DNA of 64,000 nt from JANQQJ01 sp046290575 (GTDB lineage: Bacteria > Pseudomonadota > Alphaproteobacteria > SMXS01): the NCBI GenBank assembly GCA_046290575.1, contig JBKAGX010000008.1, positions 1 through 64,000 of the forward strand. Direction: 5' to 3'. Made by a program: the position numbers and the translations under genes. The notes under the pieces are model-generated. The model was not told the DNA's origin. It searched no databases and saw nothing but the letters and a program-made list of their open reading frames with translations. This document shows, in pieces, positions 32,999 through 41,759 of the stretch; positions within the stretch are counted from its first letter, which is position 1, and each line of letters starts with the position of its first letter.

Positions 32999-33756
32999 GC
33001 CAGGATGCCGCCATCCACCGGCAAGGCTGCGCCTGTGGTGAAGGACGAATCATCGGAAGCCAGGAACAGCACCATATTGGCGACTTCCTCCGGCTGACCC
33101 ACGCGGCCCATGGGGTGGGCAGATCCAAACATCGCAAGCGCTGCGTCCCGGTCAGGCATCGCCGCCAGGTAGGATTCGAGCATGGGCGTGTGAATTGCTC
33201 CGGGCTGTACTGCGTTGACCCGAATGGGGTCACCCTGTTCGGCGCAGTGTTTGCCAATCGCTTTTGTCATACCTATGACGCCAGCCTTACTGGCCGCATA
33301 GGCAACATGGTTGGACATTGGCGATGACGCTTGCGTCGAGGAAATCAGCACGATGGAACACGGCTTGCCACTGGCTTTCAGTGCCGGCAGGCCGTTCTTG
33401 CAGCCCAGCATCCCGCCCTTGAGGTTTATGTCTATGTGCCGCTGCCAGAGGTCGAGGTCCATGTCGTCGATGGGGGTGGGCAGGCTAATGCCGGCGCTCA
33501 TGACCATCACCGTTAGCTCCCCAAATGCCTCCAGGGTTGTTCGAATGGCATCTGCCCAGGAGTCGTCGCTTGTGACGTCGAGCGGGACGAACACGGCACC
33601 GTCGCCTATGCTGTTGGCCACGTTGCGGCCGCGATCAGCATCAATGTCTGCGAGCACAACCTTTGCGCCTTCGCTGTGCAGCTTGCGGGCAATAGCCTCG
33701 CCCAGGCCACTCGCACCGCCGGTGACCAGCGCAACCTTTCCTTCAACTCGTCCCAT
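32995..33756 (-). CDS. Short-chain dehydrogenase/reductase (SDR)
   Basis: A 253-residue SDR of the 3-oxoacyl-ACP reductase-like group. Motifs: TGGASGLGEAI, ADIDADRGR, VMSAGISL, ISSTQAS and the catalytic YAASKAG. Acidic residues after beta 2 favour NAD over NADP. It overlaps the downstream alcohol dehydrogenase gene by four bases (ATGA). The pair could oxidise an alcohol then a further hydroxyl on one substrate. Confidence 0.93.
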   Translation of the reverse strand: MGRVEGKVALVTGGASGLGEAIARKLHSEGAKVVLADIDADRGRNVANSIGDGAVFVPLDVTSDDSWADAIRTTLEAFGELTVMVMSAGISLPTPIDDMDLDLWQRHIDINLKGGMLGCKNGLPALKASGKPCSIVLISSTQASSPMSNHVAYAASKAGVIGMTKAIGKHCAEQGDPIRVNAVQPGAIHTPMLESYLAAMPDRDAALAMFGSAHPMGRVGQPEEVANMVLFLASDDSSFTTGAALPVDGGILA

Positions 33757-33888
33757 TTCGAATCCCTGTGTTCTGAAGTTGTGGTTGGCTTAGATACCAT
33801 GGGAGTTTGCTGCGCTTGACTGGTTTTTTGGCCGGGCATAGCGTGTTTCCATTGGGAAGCGCCGCAAGCGCAGCCGGGGAGACGATTG

Positions 33889-35139
33889 ATGGATAGTCAA
33901 ATTCGCTCGCCAGAGGACGAGACTCTGGCGAATATCGAGATTCAGGAAGACCCCTACGCTTACTATGATGTGCTGCGAGAGCAGGCACCGGTCTATTTCG
34001 ACCCGAATCTGAACATCTATATCGTAACGCGCTACGACCTACTGCTACAGGCGATCCGCAATACAGATGTGTTCTCCAATATCGGCAGCCAGGCACCCGC
34101 CGAGATGCGCGAGCCGCCGGCCAAAGTCCGTGAAATTCAGGCGACCATGGCACCGCCGGTGAACACTATGGTCACCAATGACCCGCCCAGTCACACACGC
34201 TATCGCAAGCTGGTGGATTATGCCTTTACGCCCAAGCGGGTGCGGGCGATGAAGCCCTATATGGACGAGATCGTGAACACGCTGATCGACGGGTTTATCG
34301 ATCAGGGTGAGGTCGAGCTGATTACCCGCTTCGGCGTGCCATTGCCGCTTTATGTAATCGGCGACCAGCTGGGGGTGCCCCGTGAGGATGCGCCCCAATT
34401 CAAGATCTGGTCAGATGCCTCTGTCGCGCCCCTGGGCCTGATGCTGACTGATGAAGAGTGGATCGACAGCGCGACCAAGGTGAAGGAATTCCAGGATTAT
34501 TTCACCGCCGCGCTGGATGACCGACGCCAGGACCCCCGCGACGATCTGCTGACGGCGCTGCTGGAAGCCCGGATCGAGGGCGAAGAGCCGCTGAATACGC
34601 CCGAGCTTCTGTCGATCATTTCCCAGGTGCTGGTCGCCGGGAACGAGACCACGACTAACTCCATCGCCGCGGGCATGACCTTGCTGATCGACAATCCCGA
34701 TCAGCAGCGGGCGTTGCGCGACGACCCGGAGAAAATTCCGAACTTTGTGGAAGAAGTGCTGCGCATGGAATCGGCGGTTCAGGGGCTGTTCCGTGTCGTC
34801 AAGGAAGATACCGAATTGGGCGGCATCAAGCTGCCCAAAGGGTCGCGGCTCTTGCTGCGCTATGCGGCCGCCAACCGGGATGCTGCCAAGTTTGAGAATC
34901 CTGACAAGCTGGATGTTTGCCGCTCCAACGCCGGGGCGCATCTGGCGTTCGGGGCGGGCATCCATCATTGCCTGGGCGCCCAGCTTGCGCGCTATGAAAT
35001 GCTGGCCGCATTCCAGGGCCTTCTGGCGCGGATGGATAATCTGGCGTATTCACCGGGGCGCAACAGCTTCGAACACCACCCGCATCTGTGCCTTCGCGGG
35101 CTCAAAGAGCTCTGGATCACTTTCGATAAGACCAACTGA
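33889..35139 (+). CDS. Cytochrome P450 (copy 2)
   Basis: A 416-residue soluble P450 from the ATG at 33889 with a GGGGAG site ten bases upstream. The I-helix GNETTTNSIAAG, the ExxR in EEVLRMESAVQG and the haem loop FGAGIHHCLG (ligand C361) are intact. The overall sequence is only distantly similar to the P450 at 19792, so the two probably take different substrates or positions. It is followed 11 bases later by an alcohol dehydrogenase gene, as expected if it makes an alcohol. Confidence 0.95.
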   Translation: MDSQIRSPEDETLANIEIQEDPYAYYDVLREQAPVYFDPNLNIYIVTRYDLLLQAIRNTDVFSNIGSQAPAEMREPPAKVREIQATMAPPVNTMVTNDPPSHTRYRKLVDYAFTPKRVRAMKPYMDEIVNTLIDGFIDQGEVELITRFGVPLPLYVIGDQLGVPREDAPQFKIWSDASVAPLGLMLTDEEWIDSATKVKEFQDYFTAALDDRRQDPRDDLLTALLEARIEGEEPLNTPELLSIISQVLVAGNETTTNSIAAGMTLLIDNPDQQRALRDDPEKIPNFVEEVLRMESAVQGLFRVVKEDTELGGIKLPKGSRLLLRYAAANRDAAKFENPDKLDVCRSNAGAHLAFGAGIHHCLGAQLARYEMLAAFQGLLARMDNLAYSPGRNSFEHHPHLCLRGLKELWITFDKTN

Positions 35140-35150
35140 GGACGACACTC

Positions 35151-36170
35151 ATGAAAGCAGCCGTATTCCACAAGCCCGGTCAGCCCCTTTCAATCGAAAC
35201 GGTCGACGATCCGACGCCCGGCAAAGGCGAGGCGATCATAAAGATCAAACATTGCGGGATTTGCGGTACCGATCTGCATGCTACCGAAGAGCACTCGACC
35301 GCAGCGGATGGCACCGTGATGGGTCACGAGTTCGCTGGCGAAATCGTCGACTTTGGTACCGACAAGCCGGCGGGCTGGAAAGAAGGCGACAGGCTCTGTT
35401 CGATCCCTTTCCTGGGCTGCGGCGAGTGTGTGCCCTGCCAGCTGGGGCGGCCGTGGAACTGTGGTCAACGCAAGATTATCGGCAGCGACGTAACAGGTGG
35501 CTATGCCGAATACACCCGTGTTCACTTGAACGAAGCGATCAAGCTGCCGGAGTCGGTGAGCTGGAAAGAGGGCGCGGTGGTTGAACCCTTGGCCGTCGGC
35601 ATTCATGGGGTGCGCGCTGCCAGCTCCATCGAAGGTAAGAACATCCTTATTATTGGCGCGGGGCCAATCGGTCTGGCGACCGCCCTGTGGTGCAACTTCT
35701 TCGGCGCCCGTCAGGTGGTGATCAGCGAGCTGGATCAGGGCCGCGCCGATATGGCGATGCGGTTCGGGGCGACCGCCATGGTCGATGCGACGGGCGATGT
35801 GGCGGCGCAGTTCCAGCACATTGCCGGCGCCGGTCCTGATATCATTTTCGAATGCGTCGGCATTCCCGGCATGATCGGCCAGTGCGTCATGATGGCGCCG
35901 TTTGGCTGCGAAGTGGTTGTGGTCGGCTTCTGCGTCCATCCAGATACATTCATGCCTGCGGTGGCGATGGCGCAGGAAGTGACGATGAAATTCGTGATTG
36001 CCTACACCAAGGACGATTTTCAGTTCGTCGTGGATATGATCGCGTCTGACCGGGTCAATGTGGAGCATATGGTAACCGACATTGTCGGGTTCGAAGAATT
36101 CCCGGACTCTTTCGAGGCGCTGCGCACTCCCAGTGATCAGTGCAAGGTGCTGCTGGACCCGTTTGCCTGA
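35151..36170 (+). CDS. Zinc-dependent alcohol/polyol dehydrogenase
   Basis: A 339-residue medium-chain dehydrogenase of the sorbitol/threonine dehydrogenase-like type. Catalytic zinc candidates are C38 in CGICGTD and H59-E60 in MGHEFAG; structural zinc Cys are C90, C93, C96 and C104. The NAD site is LIIGAGPIGLATALW. It lies between P450 copy 2 and the aldolase gene, and its stop overlaps the aldolase start by one base (TGATG), implying coupled translation. Confidence 0.92.
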   Translation: MKAAVFHKPGQPLSIETVDDPTPGKGEAIIKIKHCGICGTDLHATEEHSTAADGTVMGHEFAGEIVDFGTDKPAGWKEGDRLCSIPFLGCGECVPCQLGRPWNCGQRKIIGSDVTGGYAEYTRVHLNEAIKLPESVSWKEGAVVEPLAVGIHGVRAASSIEGKNILIIGAGPIGLATALWCNFFGARQVVISELDQGRADMAMRFGATAMVDATGDVAAQFQHIAGAGPDIIFECVGIPGMIGQCVMMAPFGCEVVVVGFCVHPDTFMPAVAMAQEVTMKFVIAYTKDDFQFVVDMIASDRVNVEHMVTDIVGFEEFPDSFEALRTPSDQCKVLLDPFA

Positions 36171-36925
36171 TGCGCGAAAACCGGCTCAAGGCGATCTGGG
36201 AAGAGGGCAGGGCGGCCACCAATTGCTGGCTGACCATCCCCAGTCCCTATATCGCCGAGGCCATGGGTGGGCAGGGCTGGGACACCGCCACCATCGACAT
36301 GCAGCACGGCATGATCCGCATGGCGGATGCCTATGGGCTGCTGACGGCGCTGTCGACGACCGACTGCGTGCCCATTGTCCGCGTTCCCTGGAACGAACCG
36401 GGGATCATCATGAGTGCGCTGGATGCCGGGGCTTACGGCATTATCTGCCCGATGATCAACACGCGCGACGAATGCGAACGGTTTGTCGGTGCATGCCGTT
36501 ACGCGCCGGACGGGTATCGCAGCGTCGGGCCCAATCGGGCGGTGCTTTATGGCGGACCGGACTATCTGTCGAAAGCCAACGAGACCATCGTGACCCTGGC
36601 CATGGTCGAAACCAAACAGGCGCTGGATAATCTCGAAGAGATTTGTTCAGTGCCGGGGCTGGATGCGATCCTGATCGGGCCGGCGGATCTGGGCTTGTCC
36701 CTAGGGCGCCAGCCACGGGGCGACCAAACCGACGAGGTCGTGGTCGAGGCGATTGACCATATTCTGGCGGCCGTCAAGAAACACGGTCTCAGGGCCGCCA
36801 TCGTCAACAGCTCCGTCGATTACGCCAAACAGATGATCGACAAAGGTTTCGACTTGGTGACGGTGACGTCCGATATGGGTCTGTTGCGGGGCGGCGCCGC
36901 GCTTAACAAGGCGATGCAAGATTAG
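36170..36925 (+). CDS. HpcH/HpaI-family aldolase
   Basis: A 251-residue class II (metal-dependent) pyruvate aldolase-like protein. The motif IDMQHG holds the catalytic His, and metal ligands are the Glu in AMVETKQAL and the Asp in IGPADLGLS. Such enzymes retro-cleave 4-hydroxy-2-oxo acids such as those formed after aromatic ring opening, or 2-keto-3-deoxy sugar acids. Coupled translation with the alcohol dehydrogenase suggests consecutive steps. Confidence 0.9.
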   Translation: MRENRLKAIWEEGRAATNCWLTIPSPYIAEAMGGQGWDTATIDMQHGMIRMADAYGLLTALSTTDCVPIVRVPWNEPGIIMSALDAGAYGIICPMINTRDECERFVGACRYAPDGYRSVGPNRAVLYGGPDYLSKANETIVTLAMVETKQALDNLEEICSVPGLDAILIGPADLGLSLGRQPRGDQTDEVVVEAIDHILAAVKKHGLRAAIVNSSVDYAKQMIDKGFDLVTVTSDMGLLRGGAALNKAMQD

Positions 36926-36963
36926 GGTCCAGCTCAAGTGACCCTGCTACGTTATCCTGGACG

Positions 36964-37725
36964 CTAGGTGAGTCCGTCAATGCCGTCATAGATCAGCTTG
37001 GCCCCGATCAGCACCAGCGAGGCATAGACGACACGCAGGAACAGCAGGTCGGAAATTTTCTTGTGTAGCCATACACCGCCCAGCGTCCCGACCACCACAA
37101 CAGGCACCAATGCCGCCGATGTGGTCAGATTATCGCTGCTGAGCATGCCCAGCAGCGCGTAAGGCACGATCTTCACAAAGTTGATGGTCGCAAACAACAG
37201 CACGTTGGTCGCCTGATAGACCGTTCGGCTTTGCTTCAATGGCAGCATATACATGGCGACGGGCGGCTGTCCGGCATGCGCGACTGTGCTGGTGAATCCG
37301 GCAACGGTTGAAAACAGGCTGCCGCGCCGGGTGCTTGGCTGCTGGGCTGGCGCATAGGCGTCTACCTTGCGGCGGATAAACGCATTGGCGATAAAGCCGA
37401 ACACAATCAGCCCCAGCAGCAGCCGAATAACATCCTGATTAACGACATCAATGGTCAGGCCGCCCAGCGCGATGCCGATAATCGCTCCCGGCACCATGGT
37501 TTTGAAGACGGCCAGATCCCAGTGCTTTCGATAGGACCAGACGCTAATCGCATCGATCACCAGCAGCAGCGGCAGCATGATGGCCGCGGCCTGCACCGGG
37601 TCGACGGCGATCGTCATGATCGGAACGCCGGCGATGGCGCCGCCGCCCGCAAAGCCGCCCTTGGAAAAGCTGACGATCAGGATCGCCGGGATTGCCACGA
37701 TCCAGAAAAGGGGGTCAGCGGGCAT
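36964..37725 (-). CDS. TauE/SafE-family membrane transporter
   Basis: A 253-residue integral membrane protein with about eight hydrophobic helices and the two-repeat pattern of the PF01925 family (IVSFSKGGFAGGGAIAGVPIM in the first, VAHAGQPPVAMYML in the second). Family members export sulfite, sulfoacetate or other organic anions. It converges on the aldolase gene and lies 13 bases downstream of an acyl-CoA dehydrogenase gene on the same strand. Confidence 0.88.
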   Translation of the reverse strand: MPADPLFWIVAIPAILIVSFSKGGFAGGGAIAGVPIMTIAVDPVQAAAIMLPLLLVIDAISVWSYRKHWDLAVFKTMVPGAIIGIALGGLTIDVVNQDVIRLLLGLIVFGFIANAFIRRKVDAYAPAQQPSTRRGSLFSTVAGFTSTVAHAGQPPVAMYMLPLKQSRTVYQATNVLLFATINFVKIVPYALLGMLSSDNLTTSAALVPVVVVGTLGGVWLHKKISDLLFLRVVYASLVLIGAKLIYDGIDGLT

Positions 37726-37738
37726 TACCCAGACCGGG

Positions 37739-38935
37739 TCAGATGCTCAGCAGCACCTTGGCCATGACATCGCGTTGGATTTCGTTGGAGCCGCCATAGA
37801 TGGTTGCGGCGCGGCCATAGAGGTGGTCTTCCATGGCTCCCTTGGCATCCTCAGGCATGACGGAGGGTTCGTTCGAGCCGCTGAGGTCACGGAACCCGTC
37901 ATAGGGCATGCTGTAATAGCCGGCGACTTCGATGAACAGTTCTGACAGCGTCTGCTGAAGCTGCGTCGCGGCGACCTTCATCATATTGGCTTCTGTGCCG
38001 GGGGCATGATCGAGTTTCTGGCCGCTGAGGAACCGCAGCTCGGAGTACTCCAGCGCCATCAGCGCGATTTCCGCATCGGTGATCTTCTGCCGGTAGCTGG
38101 GCGCTTCAGCCAGTAATCCGCCGGCCATTTCGGTAGATGCAGCCAGTTTTTTGATACGCGACAGCGCGCGCTTCTTGCCGCCGACCTGTGCGATGCCGTT
38201 GCGTTCGTTGACCAGCAGGAACTTGGCGTAGGTCCAGCCCTTGTTTTCCTCGCCGATCCGGTTTGCCTTGGGCACCCGGACGTCGGTGAAGAACACCTGA
38301 TTGACGCTGTGCTCACCGCCGATGGTGATGATCGGGCTGACCTCGATCCCCGGCAAATCCATCGGGAACAACACGAAGGAAATGCCTTCCTGCTTTTTGC
38401 CGGAATCGTCGGTGCGGACCAGGCAGAAAATCCAGTCGGCCTCATGCGCGCCGGTGGTCCAGATCTTGGTGCCGTTGATGATGTAGTCGTCACCGTCGCT
38501 GACCGCCTTGGTCTTCAGTGATGCAAGATCGGAGCCCGACCCCGGTTCGGAATAACCCTGACACCACCACACATCGCCGCTGAGAATGCCGGGCAGGTGC
38601 TGCGCTTTCTGTTCTTCACTGCCATAGGTAAAGATGACGGGGCCGACCATTTTCAGGCTGAAACCCAACAGCTCTGGTGCTCCGGCACGGGTCAGTTCCT
38701 CGGCGAAGATGTACTTTTGCACCGCGGACCAGCCGGTTCCGCCGTATTCTTCCGGCCACGCCGGGGCGACCCACCCCTTGTCGAACAGAATTTTGTGCCA
38801 GCGTTTCAGGTCGCCCTTGGTGACCTTGCCGCCGCCCAGTACTTTTTCGCTGATGTCCGCAGGCAGGTTTTCCCCGACCCAGTCGCGCACCTCTTGCTGG
38901 AAGGCCAGTTCTTCTGCCGAGAATGAAAGGTCCAT
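37739..38935 (-). CDS. Acyl-CoA dehydrogenase (FadE-like, long form)
   Basis: A 398-residue acyl-CoA dehydrogenase. Flavin and substrate blocks are CQGYSEPGSGSDLASLKTKA, NGTKIWTTGAHEADWIFCLVRT and the C-terminal YGGSNEIQRDVMAKVLL. The N-terminal FPADISEKV-like DLPADISEK segment and the second-gene neighbour make a heteromeric pair likely, as in the alpha2beta2 acyl-CoA dehydrogenases of steroid side-chain oxidation. It is transcribed after the copy at 38966 with a 30-base gap. Confidence 0.9.
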   Translation of the reverse strand: MDLSFSAEELAFQQEVRDWVGENLPADISEKVLGGGKVTKGDLKRWHKILFDKGWVAPAWPEEYGGTGWSAVQKYIFAEELTRAGAPELLGFSLKMVGPVIFTYGSEEQKAQHLPGILSGDVWWCQGYSEPGSGSDLASLKTKAVSDGDDYIINGTKIWTTGAHEADWIFCLVRTDDSGKKQEGISFVLFPMDLPGIEVSPIITIGGEHSVNQVFFTDVRVPKANRIGEENKGWTYAKFLLVNERNGIAQVGGKKRALSRIKKLAASTEMAGGLLAEAPSYRQKITDAEIALMALEYSELRFLSGQKLDHAPGTEANMMKVAATQLQQTLSELFIEVAGYYSMPYDGFRDLSGSNEPSVMPEDAKGAMEDHLYGRAATIYGGSNEIQRDVMAKVLLSI

Positions 38936-38965
38936 GGCGTCGCTCCTGTGATTGGGGAGGCCGGA

Positions 38966-40099
38966 TCAGGCCGCTGCGCTGAACTGCTTCAGGTGATGGT
39001 CTACGTTGCCGAACAGCACATCGATCATCGTGAGCCGCTTGAAGTAGTGACCGACGGAGAGTTCGTCCGTCATGCCCATGCCGCCATGCAACTGGACCGC
39101 CTGCTGACCCACAAACTTACCGGATTTTCCGATCTGCACCTTGGCGCCGGAGATCGCCTTGCGGCGCTCCTCGGCATTGTCACTGTCCACCTTGAGGGCC
39201 GCGACCAGCGCCATCGATTTGGCCTGTTCATACTCCATCATCATGTCGGCCATGCGGTGGCGCAGCACCTGGAAGCGCGAAATCGGCTGGCCGAACTGTT
39301 CGCGTGTCTTGGTGTATTCAACTGTCGTATCGAGCAGAACCTTCATGGCGCCAACGGCTTCGGCACAGAGTGCGGCGATGGCGTAATCGACGGCTTTTTC
39401 CAGTGGTGCCAGACCCTGGCCTTCAACGCCGATCAGCGCGTCCGCGCCAACTTTGACATTGTCGAGAATGATTTCAGCCGCGCGCGATCCGTCCACCGTG
39501 GGGTAGGGGCGCTTTTCCAGTCCGGCGGTGTCACCATCAATCAGGAACAGGCTAATTCCCTCGCGGTCGCGCCGCTCACCGGAGGTGCGGGCGCTGACGA
39601 TGATCTTGTCAGCCGAGGCACCGTGCAGCACGACGGCCTTGTGACCGTTCAGGACATAGCCGTCGCCGTCTTTTGCCGCGGTCGTCGCCACGTCGAACAG
39701 ATCGAAGCGGGCCTGCGGCTCCGCATAGCCGACGGCCAACAGAAGCTCACCTTCAATAATCGAGCCGATGGTCGATTCGATCTGCGAGTCGTTTCCGGCG
39801 GATTGCAGAATGCCGCCGCCCAGGATAACTGTGGGCAGGTAGGGCTCCAGCACCAGACCGCGGCCAAAAGCTTCCATCAGGACAAGTGAGTCGACCGGCG
39901 TGCCATCCAGGCCGCCGTGATCTTCGGCGAAGGGCAGCGCCAGCCACCCCAGCTCTGCCATGCTTTTCCAGTTTTCACGGCTGAAGCCGTCTTCCGTCTC
40001 ACGCATGGCGCGGAGATTGTCGGTACCGCAATTCTGGTCGACGAAGCGTTCCGCACTATCGCGCAGCAGCTGTTGTTCCTCGGAAAAGGACAGGTCCAT
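38966..40099 (-). CDS. Acyl-CoA dehydrogenase (partner-type)
   Basis: A 377-residue acyl-CoA dehydrogenase. It has AVGYAEPQARFDLF in place of the usual TEPxxGSD motif and GYVLNGHKAVVLHG for the flavin loop, a weaker flavin-binding consensus than its neighbour. In heteromeric FadE pairs one subunit often carries degenerate motifs, so this gene and that at 37739 are plausibly one enzyme. It begins the operon (start 40099). Confidence 0.85.
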   Translation of the reverse strand: MDLSFSEEQQLLRDSAERFVDQNCGTDNLRAMRETEDGFSRENWKSMAELGWLALPFAEDHGGLDGTPVDSLVLMEAFGRGLVLEPYLPTVILGGGILQSAGNDSQIESTIGSIIEGELLLAVGYAEPQARFDLFDVATTAAKDGDGYVLNGHKAVVLHGASADKIIVSARTSGERRDREGISLFLIDGDTAGLEKRPYPTVDGSRAAEIILDNVKVGADALIGVEGQGLAPLEKAVDYAIAALCAEAVGAMKVLLDTTVEYTKTREQFGQPISRFQVLRHRMADMMMEYEQAKSMALVAALKVDSDNAEERRKAISGAKVQIGKSGKFVGQQAVQLHGGMGMTDELSVGHYFKRLTMIDVLFGNVDHHLKQFSAAA

Positions 40100-40303
40100 C
40101 GGTCTCGCCTCTTATTGATTGTTACCGGCCAGTCATCAGCCGTTTGACTGCTTTTTTTGCGTCAAATCCGCCGGGCAGGCAAGGGGTTCGTTCGGTGTTT
40201 TTACACGAACAAGTGGGCGCCATGACATGGCTGCGACGGCATAAGCCGGCACAGATGAGAATTGACGGCAACAGATGGGTTGCGGTGCGGGCGAATCCCG
40301 GCG

Positions 40304-41593
40304 ATGAATCCTCGGATGCCAGAGCAGAACAATATGTGGTTCCGAGCGGCTATCGCATTGCCCGTTATTGCCGTGATCGGCATGGTGACTATGGGAACGC
40401 TGCCTATGGTCTTTGGTCTTGCTTTCCTCGCGTCTGCGGCACCGGCACTCTACCTTCTTTGGATACGGGCCGGTCGGCGTGAAACCGACCAGGATTCGAA
40501 GCCGGACACGCCAGAAATCGAGCATTCGCATATGACGCCCTATGCGGAAAGCATCGTCGATGTCATTCCAGACGTTCTCGTGCTGGTAGACCAGAAACTG
40601 CGGGTTAAGGAGGCCAACAATGCTGCGCGCAAACTGTTTGGCGTGCGGCTGATTGACCGCGATTTCTCTCAGATTCTTCGTAATCCGGACGCCGTCGCAA
40701 CAATGGAAAAGGCGTTGGAGGTCGGGTCAGCACAGACCGGCGAGGTGATGCTTTTGAGTCCCGTGGAGCGGCATTTCGAGTTGATCGCACTGCCGATGCC
40801 GGCGCGTCCCGGAGATGAAGGCGACGATTCGCGCCACGCCATGACCATTGCCTTGCATGAAGTGACGGCATTGAAACGCGCCGAGCAGATGAGGGCGGAT
40901 TTTGTCGCGAATGCCAGTCACGAACTGCGGACGCCATTGGCCAGCCTGATTGGTTTTATCGAAACATTGCAGGGCCCGGCACAAACCGACCCTGAGGCGC
41001 GGGACCGTTTTTTGTCCATTATGGGGGACGAATCGGCACGCATGGCGCGCTTGATCGATGATCTGTTGTCACTTTCCCGGATCGAGCTGGATGAGCACGT
41101 GTCGCCGTCCGGCACCGTCGATATCCGGCATGCCATCGCGGCGTCGGCCAAGAGCCTGAGCTTGAAGGCCGAGCAGCGGGGAATGACCGTCAGCCTGCTC
41201 TTGGATGACGATCTGCCGCTGGTGATCGGGGATCAGGACCAGTTGAACCAGGTCTTTCAGAATCTGATCGACAACGCGATCAAATATGGCCGCGAGGGAT
41301 CCCAGGTTCGCATATCGGCCAAGCCCGTGGAGCGACTCGCAACAGTGGGTGGCCCCGGCCTTGCCATAAGTGTCCATAATGAAGGTGAAGCGATCGAGCG
41401 TGAGCACTTGCCTCGATTAACAGACCGATTCTACCGGGTAGATGCCGCGCGGTCGCGGTCACTGGGCGGTACAGGCCTCGGCCTGGCCATCGTCAAGCAC
41501 ATCATCAACCGCCACCGCGGACAACTGGCCTTTGAAAGCAGTCAGGATCGCGGTACCGAAGTGACTGTTTCTGTCCCGGTTGCCAATGGGTAA
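40304..41593 (+). CDS. phoR: Phosphate-regulon sensor histidine kinase PhoR
   Basis: About 429 residues from the ATG at 40304; 40262 and 40316 are other possible starts. Two membrane helices near the N-terminus (FRAAIALPVIAVIGMVTMG and LPMVFGLAFLASAAPALYLL) are followed by a PAS domain, the H-box NASHELRTPL, an N-box NLIDNAIKYG, and an ATP lid GLGLAIVKHI. It senses phosphate status through the PstSCAB-PhoU system and phosphorylates PhoB. It lies upstream of pst genes in the same direction, with a 166-base gap to pstS that I found no clear Pho box in. Confidence 0.93.
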   Translation: MNPRMPEQNNMWFRAAIALPVIAVIGMVTMGTLPMVFGLAFLASAAPALYLLWIRAGRRETDQDSKPDTPEIEHSHMTPYAESIVDVIPDVLVLVDQKLRVKEANNAARKLFGVRLIDRDFSQILRNPDAVATMEKALEVGSAQTGEVMLLSPVERHFELIALPMPARPGDEGDDSRHAMTIALHEVTALKRAEQMRADFVANASHELRTPLASLIGFIETLQGPAQTDPEARDRFLSIMGDESARMARLIDDLLSLSRIELDEHVSPSGTVDIRHAIAASAKSLSLKAEQRGMTVSLLLDDDLPLVIGDQDQLNQVFQNLIDNAIKYGREGSQVRISAKPVERLATVGGPGLAISVHNEGEAIEREHLPRLTDRFYRVDAARSRSLGGTGLGLAIVKHIINRHRGQLAFESSQDRGTEVTVSVPVANG

Positions 41594-41759
41594 CCCACAT
41601 CCAAAAACCCCGGCAAACAAGGACTTAGCGGCTCGTAATAATAGTGTAACACAATGGACTTATTCCAGTCATTGAGCCCCCGTAGGGTCCGCGCACGGGT
41701 GGCAGCCAGGCTGCGCCCACAGTGTGGCTGACAATGTCAAAGATGATCGGAGATAGATC

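Noticed and set aside
41594..41759. Possible Pho box before pstS
   Set aside because: I looked for paired TGTCA-type direct repeats at 11-base spacing. Only a single palindrome TGACAATGTCA (41729-41739) and a GCAGCC-A-GGCTGC dyad are present; spacing and orientation do not match the PhoB consensus.
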